64,000 bases of DNA from JAEXOD01 sp964652025 (GCA_964652025.1 CAZYZX010000002.1:248001-312000), one strand, 5' to 3'; shown: positions 8,501-16,536, counted from the stretch's first letter. The notes: generated by a model from the sequence alone, not told the origin. A program made the numbers and translations.

Positions 8501-9315
8501 AAATAAAATATTGGTATATTACTTATTCCACGTTCTATTTTATAATTGCCTAAACTATCTCCAACTATTCTTACTACTTTTTCTGCTTGGTAATTATCTG
8601 ATTTTACAAGCTCGGTGGTAAATTTTTTATTACCACTTCCAAAATTTTTTAATATTGGTGCTAACTGATTAAAGTTTGCACTAAATACTAAAAATCCTAT
8701 TAAGTTATAATTTTCTCCTAGTGGTTTAACAAATGGGGTTATTATATAAAAATTTACTTCGTTTTTATTTATTTCAAAATCTGTATTCTCTATTTTAGAT
8801 ATAAATGTTTTAATATTTTTATTTTTAGACTTTGCGTATGTTTCATTTTCTTCATTAAATTTATCCTTAAAATCCTTAATTTTTTGTATTAAATTATTAG
8901 ATAATTTAGTAGTATAATTTTTTTTATCAACTGTTTTATTTTTATAAATAATTTGATAATTAGTATCAACAATTAAAACAGCATCTATATAACCATTTTG
9001 ATAAAAAACTTTTAAATTTTCTGTTAATTCCGTAAAATCTTTTGACGATGAACCTTTTAAATAAAGGTCATATAGCATTTTATCAAAATATGCTGTTCGC
9101 TTTAATAAATTAACATATCTTTGAGATTGTTGAAACCATTCTAAAATTTGCCTTTCTTTAAAATAAAATACGGATAATAATTCATTCTTAATCTCATCTT
9201 TTAAAGCTGTTGTGTGAGTTTTATATAAATATATATTTAAAAGTATTACAAAAGATATAAATAATATCAACCCTAATGAAATAAAAAATATATATTTATT
9301 TTCTTTGTTTAACAA
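5488..9315 (-). CDS. Membrane sensor histidine kinase with five PAS domains
   Basis: A 1275-residue kinase. A first membrane helix lies near residues 9-30, a periplasmic sensor region at about 31-320 and a second helix near 322-346. Five PAS domains then start near residues 372, 490, 620, 740 and 870. HisKA has ASHEFRTPL around residue 1052, and the HATPase (about 1155-1268) shows NLLTNAIKYS, DNGIGM and GTGLGMSIV. All catalytic boxes look intact. The start is a TTG at 9315 with only a weak GAGAAG before it; the membrane helix right after it and the lack of another early Met support it. It overlaps the LytTR regulator gene by 20 nt and probably phosphorylates that protein. Confidence 0.92.
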   Translation of the reverse strand: MLNKENKYIFFISLGLILFISFVILLNIYLYKTHTTALKDEIKNELLSVFYFKERQILEWFQQSQRYVNLLKRTAYFDKMLYDLYLKGSSSKDFTELTENLKVFYQNGYIDAVLIVDTNYQIIYKNKTVDKKNYTTKLSNNLIQKIKDFKDKFNEENETYAKSKNKNIKTFISKIENTDFEINKNEVNFYIITPFVKPLGENYNLIGFLVFSANFNQLAPILKNFGSGNKKFTTELVKSDNYQAEKVVRIVGDSLGNYKIERGISNIPIFYLPKQEFHQGIYEGFDRNNEYVVAKIRSANFSKFLIIVKINLAEHLAYKKIFALYLGIFTFIIILGSLVLIYIFGKYYKNINYKKEYDLLLQRQEIQIRYETLLKNANDAIILYDEEGKIFEFNDRFVNVFGKRNDVLIKNIKDLFYEKGSDNKEEIILNTNLFDGTLIETVIKDKTDNPVPVEISIRTIKFGNFLFNQAIIRDISERKNNEIALTESKEKYKNLVENINDVIFNLDSKGNIIYISPVIYNLIGYTSDEVLNTNLINYTSNENSKILYKLFKDLHKKNNIIADLTLNKKNGELCYVKVSARLNRIDAKNYFITGILTDITYEKELELMLEKERKDLRTIIELSPVAIYFKDKYNNYIKVNKAAAEISNLTVEEMQGKSAKDIFPLTHDIYYKEDLEIMYNGLPKFGITEKLEINGKVLWLRSDKVPWYNEKGEVAGVVCFTVDITEQTKAENELIKEKELLRLILKTIPVGVIYVEVTGKILFGNEAAERIFEIPFSKERLPELNSFDIKFYDSTGKEIELEKNPLLNNEIAINSNNEYTYIRKDNKKLILSINKSLIKDNLGNVEGIVASIEDITKRKEYEVALIESEKRYRTLFESMQEGFGLHEIICDKNGKPIDYRFLEVNPAFEKLTGLKAKDITNKTAKKVLPKLEYYWVEIYGKVALNKEYVEFENYSKDLGKYFKVSAFAIGEGIFAVLFEDVTEKKKIEKELEKHRQELELRVKVRTKELNRINLMLAQEVEKSHNTEEMLKKTLDEVQKFSDLKTRFISTASHEFRTPLTTISSSIQLLSAYGRKCDEKKYNEHIQRVLKTIDNLTELINDVLLVSRVESGKIDFKPKNEDLFEFCSKIVEELNNDYAKNHILDFRYNTNRKEFMLDLKLLRSVLTNLLTNAIKYSPDGEVILFTVESDDDFIKMIIKDNGIGMSKEDISHLFEPFHRGKNVAEISGTGLGMSIVKRYLDLQKGEISVISEINKGTIVKVLLPINITVKDESISN

Positions 9316-9488
9316 TCTGTCTTCTCAAATTTCTTATTTTTAAAACTATTAAAAATAATAAAAAAATATATTCTATAAAAAAAATGTTTTAATTTGGTAA
9401 AAATTTATTTCAGTCTTTTAATTTAGGGATAACTTTAGTAGTTAATGTTTAATTTTAGAAATATTTTTAGAAGGTTACTAATATATTT

Positions 9489-9523
9489 AGGGTTTAGATT
9501 TTAAATATTAACGACTAAACCCT
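9489..9523. repeat. Inverted repeat with 9-bp arms
   Basis: The arms AGGGTTTAG (9489-9497) and CTAAACCCT (9515-9523) are perfectly complementary, with a 17-nt loop. It follows the stop of the small ORF at 9529 on the minus strand but has no U-rich tail, so it is a weak terminator candidate at best. The rest of the 9316-9528 gap is AT-rich and shows nothing else I recognise. Confidence 0.4.
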
Positions 9524-9528
9524 TAAAA

Positions 9529-9720
9529 TTAAAAATTATATTTAAGGGACAAAAAATAGTTGTCTCTTAAATCATTAAAAACATATAAATATAAATCAGA
9601 TTGCTCTACAATAAAAGCGTCTAAAATATTCCATATATAAAAAACACCAGCAGCAATAAAACTTATTGTACTATAAGTGTTATAATTTTTAACCTCATTA
9701 TTAAAAAAATCTCTCCTCAC
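9529..9720 (-). pseudogene. Short membrane ORF, possible C-terminal remnant of a larger envelope protein
   Basis: This 63-residue ORF has one hydrophobic segment (about residues 19-37, ISFIAAGVFYIWNILDAFI). The wording YST.SFIAAGVFYIWNI.DA resembles, from memory, the C-terminus of longer envelope proteins of Bacteroidota (DUF5683-like). The frame stays open for another 13 codons upstream without an ATG, ending at the stop of the 80-residue gene, and those codons continue a plausible protein. The only start inside is GTG at 9720. A decayed gene end or an alternatively started small membrane protein are both possible; I favour a remnant, with low confidence. Confidence 0.35.
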
Positions 9721-9755
9721 CTTAGTCTTAGAAGCAAGCGCTTTTTTGTTTAATT

Positions 9756-9998
9756 TTAATTAACTATAAAATATATTTTTTTGCCAAAATATTGACCTAA
9801 GAAAAATGCAGGGATGAAAATTAAATAAGAAATGACTGATGGTGGAATTGATAAATAAATGCGTGTTACAATTATTAATATCACAGGAATGTGTATATAT
9901 ACAAACCATTTAATAGAAAATTTTTTAACTCCACCTCTTAAATATCCAAAAGGTAGATTAAAAAATAAAATTAGTAACCCTATTAAATATATGTTCAT
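9756..9998 (-). CDS. Small conserved-looking integral membrane protein
   Basis: An 80-residue protein with about three hydrophobic helices (residues 3-19, 31-49 and 54-72) and short loops containing GYLRGGVKKFSIKW. No catalytic motif is visible. The pattern resembles small uncharacterised membrane proteins of Bacteroidota-type genomes, but I cannot name a family. There is no clear ribosome site before the ATG. It follows the alcohol dehydrogenase gene on the same strand, but a strong hairpin at 10017-10047 separates them, so it is probably not in that transcript. Confidence 0.6.
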   Translation of the reverse strand: MNIYLIGLLILFFNLPFGYLRGGVKKFSIKWFVYIHIPVILIIVTRIYLSIPPSVISYLIFIPAFFLGQYFGKKIYFIVN

Positions 9999-10011
9999 TA
10001 TTTATAAAATT

Positions 10012-10047
10012 AAATAGGTTTCTTAAGAAATAATATCTTAAGAAACC
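10012..10047 (-). terminator. Hairpin terminator after the alcohol dehydrogenase gene
   Basis: A perfect 12-bp stem is formed by GGTTTCTTAAGA (10017-10028) and TCTTAAGAAACC (10036-10047) with a 7-nt loop. On the minus strand it comes shortly after the dehydrogenase stop and is followed by a moderately T-rich run. Confidence 0.65.
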
Positions 10048-10058
10048 CTTTAATAAAC

Positions 10059-11219
10059 TTAATTAAGTTGATATGTTAAAATTTCTTTTACTTTTTCTGG
10101 ATTAACTATACCACGATCGCCTAGTTTAACCCATTTCCTTTCTACAAAGCGCTGTTTAATTTTTTCAATTGTTTCTTCGTTTACATTGTAATCTGCTAAC
10201 TTTGTATTAATACCTAATGAATTGAAGAATTTTTCCGTTTTTTCAATTATTAAGTTAATTCTTTCTTCTTCGGTGCCTTCTGTTATTCCCCAAACTCTAT
10301 TACCATATTGTAGCAATTTTTCTTTCTTTTCATTTCTAAACACTTTCCAATAGCCGGGTAAAACTATTGCTAAAGTACGTCCATGGTCAATTTCATGGAA
10401 TGCTGTAAGTTCATGACCTATCATATGAACTCCCCAATCTTGTGGTACAGCAATTCCTATAAGTCCATTTAATGCCATAGTTGCACACCACATTAAATTA
10501 CTCATAGCTTCATAATCAGCAGGATTTTCTACAACCTTAGGTCCTATTTCAATTAAAGTTTGTAATATAGATTCCGCTAATCTATCTTGCAAGGGTGCAT
10601 TAACAGGATAATTTACATACTGCTCTATTACATGCACAAAAGCATCAACTACACCATTTGCAACCTGACGTTTTGGTAAAGTTCCGGCTGCATCGGGTAA
10701 TAAAATAGAAAATTGTGGGAAAGTATATGGCGAACCAAAAGCTAACTTTTCTTGTGTTGAGTTTCTTGTAATAACACTGCCAGAATTCATCTCGCTGCCA
10801 GTTGCTGGTAAAGTTAAAACAGTTGCAAATGGTAAAGCACTTGTTGGTTTAATACCTTTAGATAACACATGCCATGGATCTTCTCCCGTATACTCTGCTG
10901 CTACAGCTATAAATTTTGTAGCATCAATTACAGAACCACCCCCTACAGCTAAAAGATAATTAATATTTTCTTTTTTAATTAAATCAACTGCTTTCATACA
11001 TGTTTCATAGCGTGGGTTTGGTTCTATACCACCAAATTCCATTACATTAAAATCTTTTAAAGCCTCTTTTACTCCATCATAAACACCATTTTTAAATATG
11101 CTTCCCCCACCATACAAAATTAATAATTTTTTATCTTTAGGGATATATTTATTTAATTTATTTAACTCGCCCTTGCCAAAAATAATTCTAACTGGATTGT
11201 AATATTCAAAATTTTTCAT
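10059..11219 (-). CDS. Iron-containing alcohol dehydrogenase (YqhD/BdhA type)
   Basis: At 386 aa this is the usual length for group III Fe-ADHs of the YqhD / butanol dehydrogenase branch, which reduce aldehydes with NAD(P)H. The nucleotide-binding GGGSVID is at residues 93-99. The metal ligands fit the YqhD pattern with a shift of two: Asp192, His196, His265 and His279 (DAFVHV, HMIGHE, DHG). GAGG precedes the ATG. It is transcribed alone, divergent from trmO. The substrate is not determined by sequence; short-chain aldehyde detoxification or fermentation are both possible. Confidence 0.92.
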   Translation of the reverse strand: MKNFEYYNPVRIIFGKGELNKLNKYIPKDKKLLILYGGGSIFKNGVYDGVKEALKDFNVMEFGGIEPNPRYETCMKAVDLIKKENINYLLAVGGGSVIDATKFIAVAAEYTGEDPWHVLSKGIKPTSALPFATVLTLPATGSEMNSGSVITRNSTQEKLAFGSPYTFPQFSILLPDAAGTLPKRQVANGVVDAFVHVIEQYVNYPVNAPLQDRLAESILQTLIEIGPKVVENPADYEAMSNLMWCATMALNGLIGIAVPQDWGVHMIGHELTAFHEIDHGRTLAIVLPGYWKVFRNEKKEKLLQYGNRVWGITEGTEEERINLIIEKTEKFFNSLGINTKLADYNVNEETIEKIKQRFVERKWVKLGDRGIVNPEKVKEILTYQLN

Positions 11220-11344
11220 ATTTTCCTCATGTTTTTGTTATTGTCTAACAAATTTAGCAAAAATTACGTTCCAAAATTATTTTTTGTTTGAAATATCTTT
11301 TAATTATTAATATATTTAACCTTAAACACTAAAAACATACTTAT

Positions 11345-12133
11345 ATGAATTTTATACAAATCGAACCAATTGGATTTGTCCAATCTAAACTTAAATTCCG
11401 ATACGAAACACCAAGACAAGGAGTTCTTACAAAAGATCAAATATCCATAATAAAATTAAACAATAAAAGTAACTTTAACCAAGCTTTAGAAGGTCTTGAA
11501 GGATTTGAAAGAATTTGGGTAATTTATATCTTCCACTTAAATAATAATTGGAAACCTAAAGTTCACCCTCCTAGGCATTTTAATAAAAAAATTGGTGTTT
11601 TTGCAACACGTTCTCCTCACCGCCCAAATAAAATTGGCTTAAGTTGCGTAAAATTAGAAAAAATTGAAGGGCTAAACATTTATATTTCAGAATCTGACAT
11701 ACTTGATGGCTCACCTGTTCTTGATATAAAACCTTATTTACCTTATTCAGATTCATTTCCCGATGTAAAAACTGGTTGGGTTAGCTTAAACTTAGACGAT
11801 AAATTTAATGTAACATTTTCAAACTTAGCAAGTTCGAAAGCTGAATTTTTAATTAAAAACTTTGATATTAACATTAAAAACTTTGCTACTCTTCAATTGG
11901 AATTTGAACCAAGTAACTCTGCAAGAAAACGTATTGCAAAAATTGATGATAATACTTTTATCCTTTCTTACAGAACTTGGAGAATTCATTATAAAATTAA
12001 TCTTCTTAACAAATCGGTTTTTATTGATGATATATTAAGTGGCTACTCATTAGAAGAACTATCAAATTTAGATAACGATAAATATAAAGATAAACAGCAA
12101 CACATTTTTTTTAATTCATCATTCAGAAATTAA
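11345..12133 (+). CDS. trmO: tRNA (N6-threonylcarbamoyladenosine37-N6)-methyltransferase, TrmO/TsaA family
   Basis: A 262-residue protein of the TrmO (YaeB/VirR) family, which methylates t6A37 in threonine tRNA using S-adenosylmethionine. It shows the N-terminal IEPIGFVQS strand, ATRSPHRPNKIGLS at about residues 88-101 and DILDGSPVLDIKPYLPY at about 119-135, the family's two best-conserved blocks. The C-terminal third (FEPSNSARKRI... and onward) matches the extended TrmO form. No ribosome site is clear. It is divergent from the alcohol dehydrogenase gene; the shared 125-bp spacer should hold both promoters. Confidence 0.9.
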   Translation: MNFIQIEPIGFVQSKLKFRYETPRQGVLTKDQISIIKLNNKSNFNQALEGLEGFERIWVIYIFHLNNNWKPKVHPPRHFNKKIGVFATRSPHRPNKIGLSCVKLEKIEGLNIYISESDILDGSPVLDIKPYLPYSDSFPDVKTGWVSLNLDDKFNVTFSNLASSKAEFLIKNFDINIKNFATLQLEFEPSNSARKRIAKIDDNTFILSYRTWRIHYKINLLNKSVFIDDILSGYSLEELSNLDNDKYKDKQQHIFFNSSFRN

Positions 12134-12157
12134 TTAATCACAAATTAAGGGGTTAGT

Positions 12158-13288
12158 ATGCCTAGATATTTACTTTTTTTTATCTTTTTTGCCTCTTTAT
12201 TAAATGCTCAAATAACATTAAATGGAGATGCACGTATAAGACCACGTTATGATATTAACGATAAGACCCCGGGCAAAGGTACCAAAACTTCAGATTTATA
12301 TTATATGTATAGGGCTAGATTAAATATTAATGCAGATATTGGCGATGGATGGAAATTTCACACAATGTTAAGCCATAATGGTATTTTTTACTACTCCACA
12401 TTTAATACTGGAGATTTTCCAGATATACTTGGAGCAGACCAAAACCCAAGTAAACCAACAAGTCGCCAAAGCTCTAGACGTGCTAGTATTTCATTTATGG
12501 AATTATATTTTGGGCAAGAAACAAAAGATTATGAATTCAAAGTAGGCTTATTCCCTTTGGGTTCACTATCAAATCCTGTTTACGATTTGCATTACTATCC
12601 AAATAAGCCTGTAGATATACCATATGCTATTTTTAACACAGATGGTGCATTTGGATTTAGTGGAAAGTATATTACAAATATGGGAACTTTTGGTGCAAAA
12701 CTAATTATTGAAGATGCCAAAGGTAAGGAAGAGGAAACATTCGATGGAACTGTTATTAGTGATAAAAACGACCAAATGACTTTTGAATTTAATTATTCTT
12801 TACCTATTTCAGGCTTTGCATTTTCTCCAATGGCTTTAATAAGCATCTCAGCTGCAAAAGATTCTGTTTGTAGACCCAATACATTTGGTCTTAATGTAAC
12901 TAGCCCAAAATTTTATAATTTTACTTTACAAGGAACTCTTGCTTATACAAATCAACCAAATGATAAGCTAAAAAGTGTGCAAGAACCCGGTTTTTTTATT
13001 GCAAAATATAATGGCTATTTAATGCGCTTAAAGTTAAGTGGCAATCTTGGACCGGGTAACTTAGTAGCTTGGGTAGATTATGTAAATTTAACTGAAAAGC
13101 ATTCACCTAATAATATTGATTATGATTTTCACTTTCTTTGGATTAATTACGAAATTCCGGTTTACAAAAGTGAAAAAGGAAGTGTAGTAATAACACCTCA
13201 ACTTAGATATGCTAAGTCTTATAAAAATTCTGAACATATTGCTGATAGAATAAAAATCGAAATGAATTTTGATATTAATTTTAGGTGA
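12158..13288 (+). CDS. Outer-membrane beta-barrel protein
   Basis: A 376-residue protein with a short signal peptide (cleavage likely after LLNAQ, near residue 18), then amphipathic strands rich in aromatic and alternating residues. The start resembles porin or alginate-export barrels (GDARIRPRYD, YRARLNI). The sequence ends FDINFR, close to the aromatic end of a barrel. AGGGG precedes the ATG. The stop TGA lies inside the ribosome site (AGGTGA) of the following chemoreceptor gene, so the two are translationally coupled. The solute is unknown; the pairing suggests it passes a compound sensed by that receptor (inference). Confidence 0.75.
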   Translation: MPRYLLFFIFFASLLNAQITLNGDARIRPRYDINDKTPGKGTKTSDLYYMYRARLNINADIGDGWKFHTMLSHNGIFYYSTFNTGDFPDILGADQNPSKPTSRQSSRRASISFMELYFGQETKDYEFKVGLFPLGSLSNPVYDLHYYPNKPVDIPYAIFNTDGAFGFSGKYITNMGTFGAKLIIEDAKGKEEETFDGTVISDKNDQMTFEFNYSLPISGFAFSPMALISISAAKDSVCRPNTFGLNVTSPKFYNFTLQGTLAYTNQPNDKLKSVQEPGFFIAKYNGYLMRLKLSGNLGPGNLVAWVDYVNLTEKHSPNNIDYDFHFLWINYEIPVYKSEKGSVVITPQLRYAKSYKNSEHIADRIKIEMNFDINFR

Positions 13289-13292
13289 TAAA

Positions 13293-15212
13293 ATGAAAAC
13301 TTTTTTTAGAAACTTAAGCGTTAGAAATAAGGTTTTACTATTAATAATTGCCACTTTTATTCCTCTTTTATTAATACTTCAAGTTTATGTTTTACCAGCA
13401 ATAAACGAAGCTTGGTATCAAAACAAATTTACATCAACAAAAGAACTTGTAGAAGCAATTTTTAACACATTAGATTACTACCAACAAAAAGTAAATAATG
13501 GAGAGTTAACTTTAGAAGAAGCTCAAGCCAAGGCTGCAGAGGTAATAAGTGCACAAAGATATGATACTGATAATTACTTTTTTGTTTTTGATGATAATTA
13601 TATATTAAAAGTCCACCCGCTTAGACCCCAAAATATCGGCAAAGATATGAGTGGAAGCGTAGATGCAAACGGCATGAAGCTTTATATAGAAATGAAAAAT
13701 GCAGCAAATTCTGGTAAAGGCTTTCTAGAATATTACCAACTAAAACCCGGTGTAGATGAACCACAGCATAAAGTATCTTACATAAAAGCTTATAATAAAT
13801 GGGGTTGGTATCTTGCTAGTGGTGTTTATTTAAACAAAGTTGAAGAAGAAATATCGTCCTTCAAAAGTTCTTTATACACAGCAATTATTATTGCATTATT
13901 AATTGCTATTTTTATAGGTTATTTTGTTAGTAACGTAATTGCATCTCCAATTAAAAAACTATCTATAGCTGCAGAACAAGCTTCTAATGGCAATTATGAT
14001 ACAAAAATATCCATTGATAGTAAAGATGAAATCGGTGTACTTAGCAATTCTTTTAATAAAATGCTTATAAATATTAAAGCAGCTATAGAAGAAGCTAACA
14101 AGCAAAAAGAAACCGCAATATTAGCCGCAACAGAAGCAGAAAACTTAACAATTAAAGCACAACAACAAGAAGAGTACTTAAACGATAATATACAAAAACT
14201 TTTAATTGAATTTGATAAATTTGCTAATGGTGATTTTACGGTTAATGTAGAATTTAAAAATAATAACGACATTATATCAAAACTACTCTATCAATTTAAT
14301 AATGTAGTAGAAAACTTGCGTAAAATGTTAATTCAAGTTTCAGAATCAGTTCAAGCCACATCTAGTTCCAGCTCGCAAATATCAGCAAGTGTAGAAGAAC
14401 TATCTGCAGGCGCTCAAGAACAATCTGCACAAACAAGTGAAGTTGCTTCTGCGGTAGAAGAAATGACTAAAACAATTATGGAAAACGCTCATCATACAAA
14501 GTTAGTTGCAGATAAAACCAATTTAACGGTTAATTATGCTAAGCAAGGTGCGTTAAAAGTAGAAGAAACCAAAAGTGGTATGGATTTAATAGTTAAACAT
14601 ACAGATAAAACCGGTCAAATAGTTTCCTCACTTGCTAAAAAAACAGACCAAATTGGAGAAATTGCGCAAGTTATTGATGATATTGCAGACCAAACCAACT
14701 TACTTGCCCTAAATGCAGCTATAGAAGCTGCTCGTGCTGGAGAGCAAGGTCGTGGTTTTGCAGTTGTTGCTGATGAAGTGAGAAAACTTGCTGAACGTAC
14801 TACTAAAGCAACTAAAGAAATTGCAGAAACTATCAAAGATATCCAAAATGGTGTTAACGATGCTAGCCATGCAATGAACGAAGCTGAAAACGCTGTTAAA
14901 AATGGTTTAATTCTTACTAACGAAGTTGCTAAGGCATTAAAGCTTATTGTTGATGAAACTTTAAATGTTAACGATTTGGCTATTCAAGTATCAGCTGCTA
15001 CCGAAGAACAATCTGGTGCTGCCGAAGAAATTAGCAAATCTATTGATGGTATTAACAATGTTACGCAAGAAAGCTCTAACGGCTTACGCCATATTGCAGA
15101 AGCTATTGAAGACCTGAATAAATTAACAAATAACTTAAGTGAATTAATTTCTAACTTTAAAGTTTATAAAGATTCTATTTCCACCTATAATAAAAGACTT
15201 CAAAAACGCTAA
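13293..15212 (+). CDS. Methyl-accepting chemotaxis protein with periplasmic single-Cache domain
   Basis: A 639-residue transmembrane chemoreceptor. The first membrane helix lies near residues 14-36, then an sCache_2-type sensor at about 40-185 (DNYFFVFDDNYILKVHP, WGWYLASGVYL), a second helix near 193-213 and HAMP. After an extra helical section comes the signalling domain with the highly conserved tip QTNLLALNAAIEAARAGEQG around residue 475. The TTG at 13269 gives a longer frame, but AGGTGA at 13283-13288 positions the ATG at 13293. This site overlaps the stop of the preceding barrel gene. sCache_2 domains often bind small organic acids; the ligand here is unknown. Confidence 0.93.
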   Translation: MKTFFRNLSVRNKVLLLIIATFIPLLLILQVYVLPAINEAWYQNKFTSTKELVEAIFNTLDYYQQKVNNGELTLEEAQAKAAEVISAQRYDTDNYFFVFDDNYILKVHPLRPQNIGKDMSGSVDANGMKLYIEMKNAANSGKGFLEYYQLKPGVDEPQHKVSYIKAYNKWGWYLASGVYLNKVEEEISSFKSSLYTAIIIALLIAIFIGYFVSNVIASPIKKLSIAAEQASNGNYDTKISIDSKDEIGVLSNSFNKMLINIKAAIEEANKQKETAILAATEAENLTIKAQQQEEYLNDNIQKLLIEFDKFANGDFTVNVEFKNNNDIISKLLYQFNNVVENLRKMLIQVSESVQATSSSSSQISASVEELSAGAQEQSAQTSEVASAVEEMTKTIMENAHHTKLVADKTNLTVNYAKQGALKVEETKSGMDLIVKHTDKTGQIVSSLAKKTDQIGEIAQVIDDIADQTNLLALNAAIEAARAGEQGRGFAVVADEVRKLAERTTKATKEIAETIKDIQNGVNDASHAMNEAENAVKNGLILTNEVAKALKLIVDETLNVNDLAIQVSAATEEQSGAAEEISKSIDGINNVTQESSNGLRHIAEAIEDLNKLTNNLSELISNFKVYKDSISTYNKRLQKR

Positions 15213-15228
15213 TTCCCTTATCATTTCT

Positions 15229-15263
15229 AGGGTACTTTATTATTAAAGTACCCTTCTTATTTT
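15229..15263 (+). terminator. Terminator after the chemoreceptor gene
   Basis: A perfect 11-bp stem is formed by AGGGTACTTTA (15229-15239) and TAAAGTACCCT (15244-15254) with a TTAT loop, followed by a T-rich tail. It lies 17 nt after the chemoreceptor stop. Confidence 0.85.
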
Positions 15264-15312
15264 ATCCATTTAAATATTGATAATTTAAAGATTATACTTT
15301 TTTGCTTTAAAC

Positions 15313-15341
15313 TTGACAAATTAAACTTTAAATATTATATT
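15313..15341 (+). promoter_or_regulatory. Sigma-70-type promoter of perR
   Basis: TTGACA at 15313-15318 and TATATT at 15336-15341 are separated by exactly 17 bp, a near-ideal housekeeping promoter. The expected start is near 15348, giving a leader of about 34 nt with AGGAT before the ATG at 15382. Confidence 0.7.
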
Positions 15342-15344
15342 TAA
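15328..15344. promoter_or_regulatory. PerR/Fur-type operator overlapping the -10 of the perR promoter
   Basis: The arms TTAAATAT (15328-15335) and ATATTTAA (15337-15344) form a perfect dyad around one central T, the 7-1-7 geometry of PerR and Fur boxes (PerR consensus TTATAATNATTATAA). It covers the -10 element, so binding would block transcription. Autoregulation of the adjacent perR gene, and possibly of the peroxiredoxin, is the natural reading. Confidence 0.55.
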
Positions 15345-15381
15345 TTATTCTTTTTTAAGAATTTTTCTTATTTAGGATTTT

Positions 15382-15795
15382 ATGAATATTAATATAAATG
15401 ACATATTAAAAAAACATGGTTTAAAAGTTACACCACAACGTGTTGTAATCTTAGAAACTTTAATAAACTCTAAAATTCACCCTACTGCAGAAAATATTAA
15501 AGAATATATAGAAAAAGATTATCCTAACATAGCTTTAGGAACTGTTTATCAAGTATTAGAAACTTTTTGCAAAAAAGGTATTATAAAAAGAGTTAAAACT
15601 GAAGATGATATAATGCGGTATGACGCTAATCTTACAGATCATCATCATTTATATAATTGCGAAACAAACGAAATCATAGATTACTATGATGAAGATTTAA
15701 CCACCTTGCTTAAAGAATATTTTGCAAAAAAAAATATTAATAATTTTTTAATAAAAGAAATTCATTTACAAATTAATGGAAATTTTATAAATTAA
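15382..15795 (+). CDS. perR: PerR/Fur-family peroxide-responsive repressor
   Basis: A 137-residue Fur-family repressor. A winged-helix domain occupies residues about 5-80 (TPQRVVILE, ALGTVYQVLE) and a metal-binding dimer domain follows. Candidate regulatory ligands are His33, Asp81 and the HHH cluster at 87-89 (YDANLTDHHHLYNC). The structural-zinc CxxC found in most PerR/Fur proteins is missing: after the Cys comes ETN. The protein also ends early, with no second CxxC. The peroxiredoxin gene 30 nt downstream supports a PerR role, sensing H2O2 by metal-catalysed oxidation; Fur or Zur functions are less likely. Confidence 0.82.
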   Translation: MNININDILKKHGLKVTPQRVVILETLINSKIHPTAENIKEYIEKDYPNIALGTVYQVLETFCKKGIIKRVKTEDDIMRYDANLTDHHHLYNCETNEIIDYYDEDLTTLLKEYFAKKNINNFLIKEIHLQINGNFIN

Positions 15796-15825
15796 TAACT
15801 ATCAAAAAATATAAGAGGTAAAATT

Positions 15826-16536
15826 ATGGAAAACAACGAAGTAGTATCTATGCCAAGAATTGGCGACAAAGCACCAGAATTTAAAGCAGTTACAACACAA
15901 GGCGAAATTAACTTTCCACAAGATTTTGCTGGCAGCTGGGTTATTTTATTTAGCCACCCTGCAGATTTTACACCTGTTTGCACTAGCGAATTTATGACCT
16001 TTGCTACAATAGAAGAAAAATTTGCAGAATTAAATTGCAAACTTGTTGGTTTATCTGTAGATGGTCTTTATAGCCACATAGCTTGGTTAAGAACAATTAA
16101 AGAGAAAATTGAATATCGTGGGATGAAAGATGTTGAAGTTAAATTCCCATTAATTGAAGATATTACAATGGAAGTATCTAAAAAATATGGTATGATTCAA
16201 CCAGGTGAAAGCAGCACTAAAGCAGTTCGTGCAGTGTTTGTTATTGACCCTAAAAGTGTAATTCGTACTATCATTTACTATCCTTTAAGCTTAGGTAGAA
16301 ACTTTGATGAGCTTTTACGCGTTGTTCAAGCTTTACAAACAGCAGACGCATTTGGCGTTGCTACTCCTGCTGATTGGAGACCTGGTGACCCTGTTATCGT
16401 TCCTCCTGCTGGTTCTTGCGGTACTGCTAAAGATAGAATGGAAGGTAAAGCTGAAGATATGAAATGCTATGATTGGTTCTTCTGCACAAAAGAACTTCCT
16501 AAAGATAAAGTACTTGATGCAATTGTAAAAAAATAA
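15826..16536 (+). CDS. Peroxiredoxin of the Prx6/archaeal-type group
   Basis: A 236-residue AhpC/TSA-fold peroxidase that reduces H2O2 and organic peroxides. The peroxidatic Cys is residue 52 in HPADFTPVCTSEF. The long C-terminal arm matches the Prx6 group, and its extra cysteines (GSCGTAK, MKCYDWFFCTK) resemble the arrangement in archaeal thioredoxin peroxidases, where one acts as resolving Cys. So this is probably a 2-Cys mechanism within a 1-Cys-like fold (inference). AGAGG precedes the ATG. It follows perR by 30 nt, in the same transcript, and ends before a strong terminator. Confidence 0.92.
   Translation: MENNEVVSMPRIGDKAPEFKAVTTQGEINFPQDFAGSWVILFSHPADFTPVCTSEFMTFATIEEKFAELNCKLVGLSVDGLYSHIAWLRTIKEKIEYRGMKDVEVKFPLIEDITMEVSKKYGMIQPGESSTKAVRAVFVIDPKSVIRTIIYYPLSLGRNFDELLRVVQALQTADAFGVATPADWRPGDPVIVPPAGSCGTAKDRMEGKAEDMKCYDWFFCTKELPKDKVLDAIVKK

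Noticed and set aside
13269..13292. TTG start extending the chemoreceptor by eight codons
   Set aside because: AGGTGA lies inside this extension and positions the ATG at 13293; the membrane helix also fits the shorter start.
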